Source of the DNA: JBGTIS01 sp041745535
Lineage (GTDB): Bacteria > Bacteroidota > Bacteroidia > Cytophagales > Cyclobacteriaceae
DNA: 64,000 nucleotides
Reading direction: 5' to 3'
NCBI GenBank assembly: GCA_041745535.1
Contig: JBGTIS010000253.1
Span: forward strand, 3,537-67,536
Shown: positions 53,267-63,303 of the stretch, piece by piece
Position numbering within the stretch: the first letter of the stretch is position 1
How the letters are laid out: each line of letters opens with the position of its first letter
Notes under the pieces: generated by a model
What the model was told of the DNA's origin: nothing
The model's database searches: none
The model's input: the letters and a program-made list of their open reading frames with translations, nothing else
Position numbers and translations under genes: made by a program

Positions 53267-54550
53267 TCAGTGCTTTTCAGGAGTTCTTTCCAGGTCAAAC
53301 AGATCGTTTAGCAGGTCAATCAGGGTTTCGGCTTCGCCTCGCTTGCAGGCTGCTTTTAGTTGCAACACCGGAAGCTTTATAATTTTCTGCATCATGCCTT
53401 TGGTGATCATCTCGATCCGCTGCGATTCTTCCGCATTCAGCGTTTTCAGGTGGCGGGCAATTTCTTCCTGCCGGATTTGCTCCAGCGCGTTTTTCAGTTT
53501 TTTAATAGTAGGAGAAACCTCTGTTTCCTGTACCCAGGTTTGTATATCTGCCAGCGCTTCTTCAACAATCTGTTTTACCTGTGGAATGGCAGCCAGGCGC
53601 TTATCCAGGGCTTCGCTGATTTTGTTTTTAATGTCATCGATATTGTAAAGCAATACGCCGGGTATGTCTTCTACTTCTTTTTCTACACTGCGTGGCACCG
53701 ACAAGTCAATCAGATACTTGTAACGAAGCAGGTCGGTTTGTTCAATAAGCTGTTTGGTAATTAAAGGAGTTTGCGGCGACAAAGAAGTAATCACCACATC
53801 AGCTTCCTGAATAGCCTGGACAACTTCTTCAAAAGGCAAAGCTTTAAAGCCGCAGGTCGCTGCCATAGCGGTTGCTTTTTCCCGGGTCCGATTGGTAATT
53901 TTAATGTGAGCGGGATTAATAATTTTCGTATTGGTATCGCGCAGGTTACGACACACATCCGCGCCAATTTCCCCCAAACCAATTACCAGTATTTTTGGGT
54001 CGGCAATTTCAGAAGCCAGATCCAGCGCCAGTTCAACCGCCGCATACGATACGGAAGCTGCCCCGTCGCGAAAACCGGTTTCCTGTGCTACCCGTTTGCT
54101 GGCAAAAAATATGGTGTGCATAATGCGGTGCAGAAAAGGACCTGCTACATTTTCATTGGCCGAAAGCTGATAAGCACGCTTCACCTGATTGGATATCTGC
54201 ATGTCGCCCACTACCTGCGACTCTAACCCAATCGATACATGAAACAAATGGTTTATGGTTGTTTTGTTATCTGTAATGCTCACAAAGTATTCTCCCAACT
54301 GATCAATAGCGGCAATGCCTTTTACAATACCCAGAAGGTTAAGTATATCCTCGCTTAAATCTTTCTCTGAAGCATAGTATATTTCGGTACGGTTACAGGT
54401 TGAAAGTACCAAAAGATCGGTGGCAGCGGAAAAGTCAGTAATCTTTCTGATCAGGTCTATAGCTTCCTGATCGTTCAACGCGATGTGCTCTCTGATGGCC
54501 AGTGGAGCATATTTATGATTTAGGGTTAATACTTTGAAAATGTGATGCAT
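53267..54550 (-). CDS. hemA: Glutamyl-tRNA reductase
   Basis: First enzyme of the C5 heme pathway, reducing glutamyl-tRNA to glutamate 1-semialdehyde; 427 residues. The nucleophile is Cys52 in LSTCNRTEIYY, the NADPH site is VIGLGEIG near 190, and the substrate-recognition segment is SIGLESQVVGDMQI. Residues about 330-420 form the dimerisation domain. No other heme genes adjoin. Its promoter lies in the 54551-54888 region, downstream of a minus-strand terminator. Confidence 0.97.
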   Translation of the reverse strand: MHHIFKVLTLNHKYAPLAIREHIALNDQEAIDLIRKITDFSAATDLLVLSTCNRTEIYYASEKDLSEDILNLLGIVKGIAAIDQLGEYFVSITDNKTTINHLFHVSIGLESQVVGDMQISNQVKRAYQLSANENVAGPFLHRIMHTIFFASKRVAQETGFRDGAASVSYAAVELALDLASEIADPKILVIGLGEIGADVCRNLRDTNTKIINPAHIKITNRTREKATAMAATCGFKALPFEEVVQAIQEADVVITSLSPQTPLITKQLIEQTDLLRYKYLIDLSVPRSVEKEVEDIPGVLLYNIDDIKNKISEALDKRLAAIPQVKQIVEEALADIQTWVQETEVSPTIKKLKNALEQIRQEEIARHLKTLNAEESQRIEMITKGMMQKIIKLPVLQLKAACKRGEAETLIDLLNDLFDLERTPEKH

Positions 54551-54880
54551 TACTTACAAAATTCAATTAGCAAAATTAATGGTAAAACCAATAAATATCT
54601 AGCTATAATGTAATTTAGACTCAATATAAATAACAAGTAATAAATAGTATAATATAAAGCTTCAAATGGCTGTAAACAGCTTATATTAGCCTAATTAACA
54701 CGATGAATGACACAAAAAGTTCAACGTAGCTGTTAGTAATAGATTGATTGCCGCGATTAATTATTCAAGTGCGAATACGATAGCGATTTTTACATGCAAA
54801 ATAACCATTACCAATCTATCTGATTATAAGGTCTGCGACATGTGCAAATCTGTATAGGCAGGTTGTGAATTACTTATAGT

Positions 54881-54912
54881 AAAAAAAACCCCGGACGCAC
54901 TACCATCCGGGG
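54881..54912 (-). terminator. Orphan intrinsic terminator on the minus strand
   Basis: CCCCGGA (54889-54895) and TCCGGGG (54906-54912) make a 7-bp GC-rich stem with a 10-base loop. On the minus strand eight U follow directly. No gene is read into it from the right on that strand, so it may end a small RNA or an upstream leader. Confidence 0.8.
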
Positions 54913-55117
54913 CCAACTATCAACCTTAAACAAACGCCAAGAATAATCTCTGCGCCATAAAATATACATCAATAACTATGCCTAACCAAAAATAGTTTCA
55001 TTTTTTATGTATATAATTTTATTTAACGGAATTTTTTTATTTGAATTTTTAGCCTTTATATTATTTAAATAACAGCATAGTCACTTTATAAGTTTCCGCA
55101 AAAGAACTGATATTACT

Positions 55118-55179
55118 AGACATAATGTCTTGATTTTTCCTTTAAAATACCTAAAAACGGACATAATGACTTGCTTTTT
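55118..55179 (+). promoter_or_regulatory. Two palindromic direct repeats upstream of clpB
   Basis: AGACATAATGTCT at 55118-55130 is a palindrome around one central base. A second copy, GGACATAATGAC, starts at 55159, exactly 41 bases on. Both are followed by TTG and a T-rich run. They lie 129 and 88 bases before the clpB start, a suitable place for a regulator. Confidence 0.6.
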
Positions 55180-55246
55180 TGCGATTTCAGCTTTGGTTTC
55201 AGAATTGTACCAGCCCTAGTAATTAACCAAATTGAAGACATTGACT

Positions 55247-57859
55247 ATGAATTTTAATAAATATACCATTAAATCACAGGAGGCAATTCAGCGGGCTGCT
55301 GAAATTGCTTCTGCCAGCCAACAGCAGGCCATTGAACCAGGCCATTTGCTGAAGGCAGTATTGCAGGCAGATGAGAATGTGGTTTCGTTTTTATTGAATA
55401 AACTGGCCGTTAGAAAGGAAGAATTAAACGCGGGATTAGAAAGTATTATAAACGGCTATCCGAAAGTAAGCGGACAACAACCTTATCTGTCTAACGACGC
55501 GAATGCGGCTTTGCAAAAAGCAGAAAAATATTTGAAAGAGTTCAACGATGAATTCGTTGCTATTGAACATATTTTACTGGGATTGCTGGCCGGACATGAT
55601 AAAGTTGCCAAACTGATGAAGCAATCAGGTATGGGCGAAAAAGAATTGACCCTGGCGATAAAGGAATTACGCGGTGGTGACCGGGTAACCGATCAGAATG
55701 CGGAATCAAAATATAAATCGCTGGAAAGGTATTCCATGAACCTGAACGAAATGGCTAAATCCGGTAAAATAGATCCGGTAATCGGTCGTGACGATGAAAT
55801 CAGGCGGGTATTACAGATTCTTTCCCGTCGTACCAAAAACAACCCGATTTTACTGGGCGAACCTGGTGTGGGTAAAACGGCTATTGTAGAAGGCATGGCA
55901 CAGCGGATTGTGGATGGCGACGTACCGGAAAACCTGAAAACCAAAATCCTGATCTCTCTTGATATGGGTTTGCTGGTAGCCGGTGCCAAATATAAGGGTG
56001 AGTTTGAAGAGAGACTCAAATCAGTGATTAAAGAAGTAGTAGATTCCAATGGAGAAATCATTCTTTTTATTGACGAAATTCATACCCTGGTGGGTGCAGG
56101 TGGCGGTGGCGAAGGCGCCATGGATGCGGCCAACCTGCTGAAACCCGCTTTGGCTCGGGGCGAACTACATGCCATTGGAGCCACTACGCTGAAGGAGTAC
56201 CAGAAGTATATCGAAAAAGATAAAGCACTGGAAAGAAGGTTTCAGTCTGTAATTGTAGACGAACCCAACATATCGGACTCTGTTTCTATTTTACGGGGTA
56301 TTAAAGAAAAATATGAAGTACACCACGGTGTGCGGATTAAAGACGATGCCGTTATCGCCGCGGTAGAATTATCCAGCCGGTATATTTCTGACCGGTACCT
56401 GCCCGACAAAGCCATTGACCTGATGGATGAGGCGGCTTCAAAGCTAAGAATTGAGATAGATTCCCTGCCGGAAGAACTGGATGAACTGAACCGCAGAGTT
56501 ATGCAGCTGGAAATTGAAAGGGAAGCAATCAGGCGCGAAAAAGACAAGGAAAAAGAAAGCATCTTATCGAAAGATATTTCTGAACTGAACGAGAAACGCA
56601 ACAGCCTGAAAGCCAAATGGGAAAGCGAAAAAGAGGTAATTCAGGGCATCCGCAGTGAAAAGGAAAATATTGATCGATATAAAATGGAAGCCGAACAGGC
56701 CGAACGCAGTGGCGATTTTGGCAGGGTAGCGGAATTGCGCTATGGTAAAATTACCGAAAGCCAGAAAAAGCTGGAAGAATATCAGCAGCAGTTGGCGGCG
56801 ATGCAGGGCGAAAAGTCATTGCTGAAAGAAGAAGTTGATTCGGAAGATATCGCGGAAGTGGTGGCTAAGTGGACCGGTATTCCGGTTTCTAAAATGCTGC
56901 AAACCGAGCGCGAAAAGCTGTTGCACCTGGAAGACGAACTGGGCAAACGTATCGCCGGACAACATGAGGCCATTCAGGCCATTTCCGATGCGGTACGCAG
57001 AAGCCGGGCCGGCTTGCAGGACCCGAAACGCCCTATTGGTTCTTTTATCTTTTTAGGAACAACCGGTGTGGGTAAAACCGAACTGGCCAAAGCGCTGGCT
57101 GAGTTCCTGTTTGATGATGAGAACAATATGGTGCGGATCGATATGTCGGAATACCAGGAACGCCATGCCGTAAGCAGGCTGATTGGCGCGCCTCCCGGAT
57201 ATGTGGGTTACGACGAAGGCGGACAGTTAACGGAAGCCGTGCGGCGGAAACCTTATTCAGTAATTTTGCTGGATGAGATTGAAAAAGCGCACCCTGATGT
57301 GTTCAACATACTGTTGCAGGTGCTGGACGATGGCCGGCTCACCGACAACAAAGGCCGGGTAGCCAATTTCAAGAACACCATCATCATCATGACTACCAAC
57401 ATCGGTTCGGGATTGATTCAGGAAAGATTTGAAACAATTAATCCAATGAATGAGGAAGAAGTGCTGGAAGATACCAAGAACGATGTGTTTGAGTTGTTGA
57501 GAAAATCGGTGCGACCGGAATTTCTGAACCGGATTGACGAGGTGATTATGTTCCGTCCATTGTCCAGAAAAGATCTGAAAAAGATTGTGGATATCCAGTT
57601 CAAATTGATTCAGCAACGGCTGGAAGAAAATGGTATCCGCATAGAAGCTACCGACGAAGCGCTCGATTATCTTGGTTCATTGGGCTTTGACCCGCAGTTT
57701 GGCGCCCGACCGCTGAAACGGGTATTACAAAGAGAGGTGTTGAACAAACTTTCTAAAGAAATACTGGCCGGCACCATCAGCCGCGATTCGGTAGTAGGCA
57801 TTGAACTGGACGACGATAAACAAATTAAGTTCATCAATCTGGATGAAGTAAAGATCTAA
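55247..57859 (+). CDS. clpB: ATP-dependent disaggregase ClpB
   Basis: About 870 residues from ATG 55247 (MNFNKYTIKSQEAIQRA), which is the family N-terminus; a TTG 15 bases upstream is not needed. Domains: ClpN repeats (1-145), NBD1 with Walker A GEPGVGKT near 202, the long middle coiled-coil domain (about 400-530) that identifies ClpB, and NBD2 with GTTGVGKT near 605. The hexamer threads aggregated proteins together with DnaK. The promoter has palindromic repeats; a terminator follows. Confidence 0.98.
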   Translation: MNFNKYTIKSQEAIQRAAEIASASQQQAIEPGHLLKAVLQADENVVSFLLNKLAVRKEELNAGLESIINGYPKVSGQQPYLSNDANAALQKAEKYLKEFNDEFVAIEHILLGLLAGHDKVAKLMKQSGMGEKELTLAIKELRGGDRVTDQNAESKYKSLERYSMNLNEMAKSGKIDPVIGRDDEIRRVLQILSRRTKNNPILLGEPGVGKTAIVEGMAQRIVDGDVPENLKTKILISLDMGLLVAGAKYKGEFEERLKSVIKEVVDSNGEIILFIDEIHTLVGAGGGGEGAMDAANLLKPALARGELHAIGATTLKEYQKYIEKDKALERRFQSVIVDEPNISDSVSILRGIKEKYEVHHGVRIKDDAVIAAVELSSRYISDRYLPDKAIDLMDEAASKLRIEIDSLPEELDELNRRVMQLEIEREAIRREKDKEKESILSKDISELNEKRNSLKAKWESEKEVIQGIRSEKENIDRYKMEAEQAERSGDFGRVAELRYGKITESQKKLEEYQQQLAAMQGEKSLLKEEVDSEDIAEVVAKWTGIPVSKMLQTEREKLLHLEDELGKRIAGQHEAIQAISDAVRRSRAGLQDPKRPIGSFIFLGTTGVGKTELAKALAEFLFDDENNMVRIDMSEYQERHAVSRLIGAPPGYVGYDEGGQLTEAVRRKPYSVILLDEIEKAHPDVFNILLQVLDDGRLTDNKGRVANFKNTIIIMTTNIGSGLIQERFETINPMNEEEVLEDTKNDVFELLRKSVRPEFLNRIDEVIMFRPLSRKDLKKIVDIQFKLIQQRLEENGIRIEATDEALDYLGSLGFDPQFGARPLKRVLQREVLNKLSKEILAGTISRDSVVGIELDDDKQIKFINLDEVKI

Positions 57860-57879
57860 CAAGGTCAATAAACAAAGGA

Positions 57880-57912
57880 AAGGCACCGCAATATTTGGGG
57901 TGACTTTTTTTA
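57880..57912 (+). terminator. Terminator of clpB
   Basis: AAGGCACC (57880-57887) pairs with GGTGACTT (57899-57906), with one mismatch, followed by a T run to about 57911. It slightly overlaps the stop of the converging lipoprotein gene. Confidence 0.65.
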
Positions 57913-58668
57913 TTCATTTTGTGCACCCACATGCTTTTCGGTGAAGTACACATAGATGGCATCGTAATACAGGGTGGTGGGGCCTTCGAAGCCTGAATCA
58001 GTACCTACCATTACCCATAATTCACCCTGGCTGTCGGTTTTTTTTGAAAAAGATAAATCCGGCTCTCTGTTATTGCGATTAATAATTTCATACACCGATT
58101 CATCACCTTCGATGCCAATATTACCAATTACTACCACATCATCGGTTCTTTCACCTTTTACCAGGGGAGTCCGGTTGTCCCAGTTGGGTACGTTGGCTGC
58201 GTAACCCAGGTCGCCTTCTATGGCCTTGGGTTCCTCCTGCACAGCGCCGACTTTCAATACTACGCTGCTGCCTGGTGAGCCACCAATTCCGACAGAGTTT
58301 TCAGGATACTGAGAGGCCAGGTTCATATCAAAAGTAATATCATAGACGGTATTGGGTTTCAGGCCGGTAATTTTTTTCTTTACCATCATTACCAAATCGT
58401 CGCTGGTATTGGCGCCGGAAATTTCAAGCGCCATTCGGTTCTGAGGTAAATTAGCCGGTAAGGCAGTATGTTTGTAGGAAAGGTTCATAGCCTCTTCGTT
58501 TCCGATGGGATAATCCGCGAAAACAGCTGCCCAGCCTTCCATCCCTGTTTCAAAATCATATTCAAAACTGAAATCATATTCCGGCCTTACCTCATCTTCT
58601 TTACAGGCAGTCGCAAAAAACAAAGTGCCTAATAGGAACACACTAAAAAAAATGGTCGTACGTCTCAT
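57910..58668 (-). CDS. Lipoprotein of unknown family (paralogue 1)
   Basis: A 252-residue lipoprotein (Cys22 in FATACKED). The mature protein opens with a DFSFEYDFETGMEGWAAVF motif typical of carbohydrate- or ligand-binding beta-sandwich domains, and continues with LEISGANTSDDL, a Tyr/Asp-rich middle and a C-terminal stretch near WVMVGTDSGFEG. It shares more than half its residues with the next gene, by eye. Likely a surface or periplasmic binding protein; the ligand is unknown. It is not translationally linked to the second copy (199-base gap). Confidence 0.8.
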   Translation of the reverse strand: MRRTTIFFSVFLLGTLFFATACKEDEVRPEYDFSFEYDFETGMEGWAAVFADYPIGNEEAMNLSYKHTALPANLPQNRMALEISGANTSDDLVMMVKKKITGLKPNTVYDITFDMNLASQYPENSVGIGGSPGSSVVLKVGAVQEEPKAIEGDLGYAANVPNWDNRTPLVKGERTDDVVVIGNIGIEGDESVYEIINRNNREPDLSFSKKTDSQGELWVMVGTDSGFEGPTTLYYDAIYVYFTEKHVGAQNE

Positions 58669-58867
58669 AAAATTTATCAGGTTTTATTTGGCAATAGTTC
58701 TCTACTAATAAGACACATTTCAGCCCTTGATAGTTGGGTGAACAGGTCAACGATTTTAAATTTATTCATACACTGACATTCAGGCTTTTAATTCTACAAT
58801 TGTTAATAGCCATGGGGAAATTATTGTCTACTTCCCCATAGCTGGCTTTTGCCAAAGTTACAACCTC

Positions 58868-59599
58868 TTACTTTTCTGTGAATACAATATGAATGGCATC
58901 GTAATATAAAGTGGTCAAACCTTCAAACCCCGAATCTGTGCCTACCATAACCCAAAGCTCGCCTTTGCTGCTGGACTTTTTAGAGAAAGATAAGCCAGTC
59001 TCATCGTTATGGAGGTTGATCATGGTATACACTTCCTCATCGCCTGCTATACCGATGTTGCCAATTACCACCACATCGTCGGTTCTTTCACCTTTTACAA
59101 GCTCCGTCAGATTGTCCCAGTTGGGCCTTTCATGCTCCTGGTCATCTTCTACCGTGCCAGGTTCTTCCTGTATAGCTCCGATTTTCACTACCACACTGGC
59201 GCCCGGTGACCCGCCAGCGCCCGGTGCGCTTTCAGGATATTTAGAGGCCAGATCAATATCAAAACTGATGTCATATGTAGCGTTTGGTTTTAGTCCGGTG
59301 ATTTTCCTGGTGAGCAACATCAGCAGATCGTCGCTGGTATTGTTGCCGGAGATCTCCAGTGCTTTTTTGTTTTGGGGCAAACCAGCGGGTAAGGTAGTAT
59401 GCTTAAACGAAAGTCCCATGTCTTCCTCTTTTCCTACAGGATAATCAGCAAATAGGGCCGTCCAGCCTTCCGTTCCTTCTTCAAAGTCATAATCGAAGCT
59501 GAAGCTTTTATCAAAATCCGTATCGTCTTCCTGACAGGCAGCGATAAAAAATAAAGCGCTCAACACAAAAAGGGTTGAAAAAACTGATTTGTACTGCAT
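58868..59599 (-). CDS. Lipoprotein of unknown family (paralogue 2)
   Basis: A 243-residue lipoprotein (Cys22 in FIAACQED), clearly a duplicate of the preceding gene: it shares the EGTEGWTALFADYPVGKEED-like opening, KALEISGNNTSDDLL, PNWDNLTELVKGERTDDVVVIG and the closing VMVGTDSGFEG. Differences are concentrated between about 140 and 165. The tricorn gene lies 176 bases upstream on the same strand, so all three could be transcribed together, although promoters may lie in the gaps. Confidence 0.8.
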   Translation of the reverse strand: MQYKSVFSTLFVLSALFFIAACQEDDTDFDKSFSFDYDFEEGTEGWTALFADYPVGKEEDMGLSFKHTTLPAGLPQNKKALEISGNNTSDDLLMLLTRKITGLKPNATYDISFDIDLASKYPESAPGAGGSPGASVVVKIGAIQEEPGTVEDDQEHERPNWDNLTELVKGERTDDVVVIGNIGIAGDEEVYTMINLHNDETGLSFSKKSSSKGELWVMVGTDSGFEGLTTLYYDAIHIVFTEK

Positions 59600-59774
59600 A
59601 ATAAAACAGGTTTATGTGGTGATAAATTTTATTTATCCTAAGACCCTGAAATAAACCTGAAAGTTGGATTGACAACCCCCTGCTACTACAAAATTTTATA
59701 GAAAGCCTCTTAAACATATCAGGAATAACCTCTCCTGCTGAATCTTTTTTGTTTTCGCCAAAAATTAAAGCATA

Positions 59775-62700
59775 TTAATTCCTGTTCTCATAGGCAGGCA
59801 CCGCCGGCCGAACCGGTGGTTTTTCTTTCAACAGCCGCAGTGCTTCCTGGATGGCACGTTCCAGTTGCGGATCTTTGCCTTTGGCCAGCATCGCCGGATC
59901 TTCTTTTACTTCAATGTCGGGCGACACGCCTACACCTTCTTTAAACCATTTCCCATCGGGATCGAACATGCGGAATGTGGGCACGGTTACATAACCCCCA
60001 TCAATTAAAGAGGGCGCGCCGGAAATACCGATTAGTCCGCCCCAGGTGCGGGTACCAATTAGCGGACCAAGGCCGGCTTTGCGGAAATAATCGGGAAAGG
60101 CATCGCCACCGGAGCCGCTCCATCCATTGATCAGCATTACTTTAGGGCCAAAATTGCCCACTGGTGGCCATTGCCAGGTTCTGCCATCCCTTACTGCCCA
60201 GAAAGCCAGCGGTTTCCGATCCAGCAATTCAATAAACCGATCGGGAATCTGGCCGCCATTGTTGAAACGCTCGTCTATAATAAGCCCATCTTTGGTAAAC
60301 TGTGAATAGAACATCCGGGTAAGCTCCAACTGCCCGTCGCGGGCGGTGCTGGGCACATAAATGTATCCGATTTTCCCATCGGTAGCTTCTGCTACGCTTT
60401 TCCGGTTGGCTTCTATCCATTCCAGGTTTCTGAGCCGGGTTTCATCGCTCAGGGTTTTTACCAGCACGGTATGCGCGCCGGCTTCCGAAGGTTTGCTGTT
60501 CACGGTAAGCTGTACGGTTTCACCGGCCAGGCCTTCAAAGGCTGCCCACGGGTCTTTGTTTGGGTCAATCGGTACATTATTGACGGCCAGAATGTAGTCG
60601 CCTTCCTCTATGTCAATACCTGAGGTTTTCAGCGGTGACCTTTCTTCCAGGTCCCATGGGGCTGCTTTTACCATTCTTTTTACATAATAAGCCCCCTCTT
60701 TCAATCCCCAGTCGATGCCCAGATACCCTACCGCTTTGGAAGGCGTTTCGGGCAGGTCGCCACCACCCCGGTAGGTATGCGAAGCGCTTATTTCGGCAAT
60801 CAGCTCGCCAATAATAAAGTTAAGGTCCCAGCGGGTAACGGCATCGTCTATCAAATTGCCGTACCGCGTTTTCATGCCTTCCCAGTCTACCCCGTGCATA
60901 TTCGGATCGTAGAAAAAATCTCTTTCAAATCGCCATGCATCATTGAAAATCTGCCGCCACTCTTCTTTGGGGATTACGGCCATTTCCATCTGGTCTACCG
61001 GCATTTTCTTTTCCAGCTTCTGGTCGGGTTTGATCTCAATTACACCAAAATCTCCGTCTGAATTCAGCAGAATTTTCTCGCCATTTGCCGAAACCATAAA
61101 ACCACGAACACTGCCGATCACAGTTTTTTCTTCCCGTTCTTCCAGATCATAATATTTTAAGGGTGATTTACCTTCCGCACCAGAAGCCGGAGCAGCGATA
61201 TAAAGCACTTTACCGGAAACGGCCGACAAATTCCGGTAGTTTCCTGCTTCGGGTGGCAGCAATACTACCCGGTCTTCAAAACCTTCCCAGGTAATATTTA
61301 CTTTAGGAGTTTTCTCATCCTTTTCCTCTTGCTTGTCTTTGTCCTTGCGCTTCTTCTCTTTGTTGTCTGGTTCCTGTTCTTCTTCTGTTTTTACCGTACT
61401 GGAATCGTTTTGCGGAAAGGTAGGCGGGATGCTGTCGGCATTTAAGGTAACGGCAGCGATTTGGGTGGAGTTGACGTACACCCAGGAGTTATCAAAATCG
61501 CTGTACACCGGATCAAAATTGCGGTTGGTGAAAAAGTACAGATAGTTCCCATCCGGATCGAACACCGGTTCCTGGTCGTTGTAAAAGCCGGAAGTAACCG
61601 TATGCAGCTCTTTGGCTTCCACATCGAACAGGGCTACGGCATTGCTGTAGTTGTCCATGTTTTTTCCAAAAGCGATATACCGGCTATCGGGCGACCAGGA
61701 GATGTTGAAGTCTTCCAGTCCACCCTCGAAAAGGGAGGTTTGCTGGTCTACGGGAATAGACTGATTGGTGGTTATGTCAAACACATACACCTGCATGGCT
61801 TTGTCTACGAAAGCTACCTTTTTACTATCGGGCGACCAGAAAAGCTGGTACCGGTAACCGGGGCCATAGTTGCTCAACTGCTTTTCCTCATTCGGCTTTT
61901 TCATATCTTTCAGCGTAAGCTCATATTCACCCGACTGATCGCTCCAGTAGGCAATGTAGCGGCCATCGGGCGACCAGGCCGGGTACCGCTGGGCCGAACC
62001 GGATGACTGGGTCAGGTTAAGCACAGGTCCATTTTCGGCGGGAACAGAAAAAAGTTCGCCACGAGCTTCAAATACTGCTCTTTTTCCATCATAAGAAACA
62101 TAACCATATTGAGTCATATCTTTTACATTCACCTGCCTGGGCATTAGCGCAGCCACATCGGTGGTTACATTAATAGGTACTTCCTTATATTGTTCTGTAG
62201 AAAGATCAAGCAGATACAGCAGGCCACCGGCTTCAAACACGATTTCGTTGGTGCCGATACTGGGAAAATGAATATCAAAGTCGCTGAAATCGGTAATCTG
62301 TTTGGTTTGCTTAGAGGAAATGTCATAACTCCAGATGTTGAACCGCTGGTTACTGCCACCATCGGAAAGGAAGTATACCTTATTGCCCACCCACATGGGG
62401 AATTCATCGTTGGCGGTATTGTTGGTAATATTTTCGGCTGTGATATTGTCCAGATCAAAAATCCAGATATCGGCGGCCATACCTCCACGGTAGCGTTTCC
62501 AGGTACGGAAAGCCCGGCTGATGGGCGTATAGGCTATTTTGTTGCCGTCGGGCGACAACATGCCGAATTCGCCGTAGGGTACTACCAGCTTTTCGGGCAT
62601 ACCTCCTTCGGCAGCCACCTTGTAAAACTGGCTGAACCGCTGCTTCCCACTTTCTCGGGAGGAAGCAAATAGGAGGTGTTGCCCGTCGGGGTACCAGTCC

Positions 62701-63035
62701 AGCACGCGGTCGGGCATACCATGATGGGTAATTCTGTTGGGGAGTCCGCCCAGCGTAGGCATTACATATACATCCACATTGCCGCTGTAATTACCGCTGA
62801 AGGCAATGCGGGCGCCATCGGGTGAGAAGCGTGGAAACATTTCTTCGCCGGGTGCGGAAGTCAGTTTATAAGCGGTGCCTCCGGCTTTTTCCACTACCCA
62901 GATATCACCGCCATAAGAAAAGGTGATGTGGGTATCAGATACATCCGGATACTGGAACAAGCGGGCATTTACCTGGGCATACAGGGACTGACCACCTAGT
63001 AAAAGCAGGAAAATAATGGCAGAGTAAGCTTTCAT
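59775..63035 (-). CDS. Tricorn-type protease (WD40/TolB-like propellers, PDZ, S41 peptidase)
   Basis: A 1086-residue exported protein with a signal peptide (ending LYAQ, near residue 21). A beta-propeller region with many SPDGxxIAF-type repeats spans about 25-520, a Lys/Glu-rich linker about 545-580, a second region then a core domain containing SASHTYRGGG, a PDZ domain near 790-870 and the S41-type catalytic part. The nucleophile is Ser975 in GWSGSGGDAFPDYF. It should cut peptides in the periplasm or outside the cell. Two paralogous lipoprotein genes follow on the same strand. Confidence 0.93.
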   Translation of the reverse strand: MKAYSAIIFLLLLGGQSLYAQVNARLFQYPDVSDTHITFSYGGDIWVVEKAGGTAYKLTSAPGEEMFPRFSPDGARIAFSGNYSGNVDVYVMPTLGGLPNRITHHGMPDRVLDWYPDGQHLLFASSRESGKQRFSQFYKVAAEGGMPEKLVVPYGEFGMLSPDGNKIAYTPISRAFRTWKRYRGGMAADIWIFDLDNITAENITNNTANDEFPMWVGNKVYFLSDGGSNQRFNIWSYDISSKQTKQITDFSDFDIHFPSIGTNEIVFEAGGLLYLLDLSTEQYKEVPINVTTDVAALMPRQVNVKDMTQYGYVSYDGKRAVFEARGELFSVPAENGPVLNLTQSSGSAQRYPAWSPDGRYIAYWSDQSGEYELTLKDMKKPNEEKQLSNYGPGYRYQLFWSPDSKKVAFVDKAMQVYVFDITTNQSIPVDQQTSLFEGGLEDFNISWSPDSRYIAFGKNMDNYSNAVALFDVEAKELHTVTSGFYNDQEPVFDPDGNYLYFFTNRNFDPVYSDFDNSWVYVNSTQIAAVTLNADSIPPTFPQNDSSTVKTEEEQEPDNKEKKRKDKDKQEEKDEKTPKVNITWEGFEDRVVLLPPEAGNYRNLSAVSGKVLYIAAPASGAEGKSPLKYYDLEEREEKTVIGSVRGFMVSANGEKILLNSDGDFGVIEIKPDQKLEKKMPVDQMEMAVIPKEEWRQIFNDAWRFERDFFYDPNMHGVDWEGMKTRYGNLIDDAVTRWDLNFIIGELIAEISASHTYRGGGDLPETPSKAVGYLGIDWGLKEGAYYVKRMVKAAPWDLEERSPLKTSGIDIEEGDYILAVNNVPIDPNKDPWAAFEGLAGETVQLTVNSKPSEAGAHTVLVKTLSDETRLRNLEWIEANRKSVAEATDGKIGYIYVPSTARDGQLELTRMFYSQFTKDGLIIDERFNNGGQIPDRFIELLDRKPLAFWAVRDGRTWQWPPVGNFGPKVMLINGWSGSGGDAFPDYFRKAGLGPLIGTRTWGGLIGISGAPSLIDGGYVTVPTFRMFDPDGKWFKEGVGVSPDIEVKEDPAMLAKGKDPQLERAIQEALRLLKEKPPVRPAVPAYENRN

Positions 63036-63303
63036 ATTTAAAAGAGGGTTTAATGAAGTAGCATAAAAATTTGAAATGGATAAAAATAAAATTACCTGGT
63101 AGTTTTACGGAGCACAACGATAAAAATTGCCATACCCAGGTATAAGTTGAAGTATAGACTGATTATTTACTGTGCCACAAGAGTAGATGCCGTAGGGAAA
63201 TTATAGTTTCGCTGCCAGATGTACAAAGAAAACCTGAAAATTTATTTACATCTGAAAGTTTTGGATGCTTTAAACAGGGTCGTGCCTCACCGCCCTGAGT
63301 AAA
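63036..63303. other. Intergenic region upstream of the tricorn gene
   Basis: About 270 AT-rich bases that should hold the tricorn promoter on the minus strand. A weak inverted pair TACCTGG (63093) and CCAGGTA (63136) is present. Nothing else is supported. Confidence 0.4.

Larger units (their letters stand above)
54551..55246. other. Divergent hemA/clpB region with a terminator and operator-like repeats
   Basis: About 700 AT-rich bases. It holds a strong minus-strand terminator at 54881-54912 well upstream of hemA, and two palindromic direct repeats at 55118 and 55159 just before clpB. No protein-coding frame is convincing. The minus strand between about 55100 and 54881 could make a short untranslated RNA. 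Confidence 0.6.

Noticed and set aside
58911..59444. 177-codon frame antisense to the second lipoprotein
   Set aside because: Shadow of the lipoprotein gene; Ser/Pro-rich with no recognisable fold.
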